From: JBBQKP01 sp038326995
GTDB lineage: Bacteria; Planctomycetota; Phycisphaerae; Tepidisphaerales; Tepidisphaeraceae
Length of the DNA: 16,448 nt
Assembly (NCBI GenBank): GCA_038326995.1
Contig: JBBQKP010000062.1
Span: 1 to 16,448 of the forward strand
Direction: 5' to 3'
Shown: one piece after another, positions 16,380-16,448 of the stretch
Layout of the letters: every line of letters begins with the position of its first letter
Numbering within the stretch: position 1 is the stretch's first letter
Made by a program: the position numbers and the translations under genes
The notes under the pieces: model-generated
The model's input: only the letters and a program-made list of their open reading frames with translations
Database searches by the model: none
Told to the model about the DNA's origin: nothing

Positions 16380-16448
16380 ATGCGTAAATTTTCATCAAAA
16401 CAGTTCGGTCTTGCAATCGTCGCGGCAGTCGCCATCGCCAATACGGCG
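16380..16448 (+). CDS. Start of an exported protein, cut by the window edge
   Basis: ATG at 16380 is preceded by GGAGG six bases upstream, the best ribosome-binding site in the window. The 23 visible residues (MRKFSSKQFGLAIVAAVAIA, then NTA) form a positively charged N-terminus and a hydrophobic core, as in a Sec signal peptide. Nothing of the mature protein is visible, so no function can be given. It lies 59 bases after the regulator on the same strand and may be a regulated target. Confidence 0.65.
   Translation, partial: MRKFSSKQFGLAIVAAVAIANTA

Overview
The window looks like a chromosomal piece of a GC-rich environmental bacterium, most likely a planctomycete (Phycisphaerae-like) or a close relative such as a verrucomicrobium. 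This is inferred from style, not from a marker gene. The signs are a very large secreted multi-modular glycoside hydrolase with LamG-like and CBM9-like modules, a regulator joining a GntR helix-turn-helix to a LacI-type sugar sensor, mostly monocistronic genes with long spacers, and abundant short interspersed repeats. No rRNA, tRNA, CRISPR array or intact insertion sequence was found.

Left part (1-3082): a frameshifted REP-associated tyrosine transposase runs off the left edge. Directly upstream of it lie three 80-bp units (496-721), each built from two inverted REP-like hairpins with a GTAG box, the presumed substrate of this transposase class. Next come a 24-codon scrap resembling the start of an S-methyl-5'-thioadenosine phosphorylase gene (776-847), a complete DUF808/YedI-type membrane protein (938-1903, minus) and about 1.2 kb of non-coding DNA with four copies of an AAGCGTAAGCGACGGG-type repeat.

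Middle part (3083-6867): three separate minus-strand genes encode a lipoprotein that may be DUF6503-like, a secreted TPR protein and a short-chain dehydrogenase with a twin-arginine signal. All three appear to act outside the cytoplasm. A doubtful small ORF and a strong hairpin lie after the dehydrogenase. Some 800 bp of mostly empty sequence separates this block from the sugar-related genes.

Right part (7664-16448): a GH78-type alpha-L-rhamnosidase without a signal peptide (plus) is convergent with a VapBC toxin-antitoxin pair (minus). Upstream of vapB is a 13-bp perfect inverted repeat containing four TTGATG half-sites, a good autoregulation operator candidate. Beyond it lies a 1345-residue secreted enzyme with a clan GH-A-like barrel (candidate catalytic Glu663 and Glu765) surrounded by beta-sandwich and carbohydrate-binding modules. 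It is transcribed divergently from a 401-residue AraR-like regulator. Their shared AT-rich spacer holds the palindrome TTAATCGATTAA. The simplest reading is a locally controlled polysaccharide-degradation locus: the regulator senses a released sugar and controls the big hydrolase, itself, and perhaps the exported protein that starts at 16380. The nearby rhamnosidase may process oligosaccharides inside the cell.

I did not find a clearly unprecedented system. The most interesting items are the REP/transposase cluster, the multi-modular hydrolase with its divergent regulator, and the vapBC operator.
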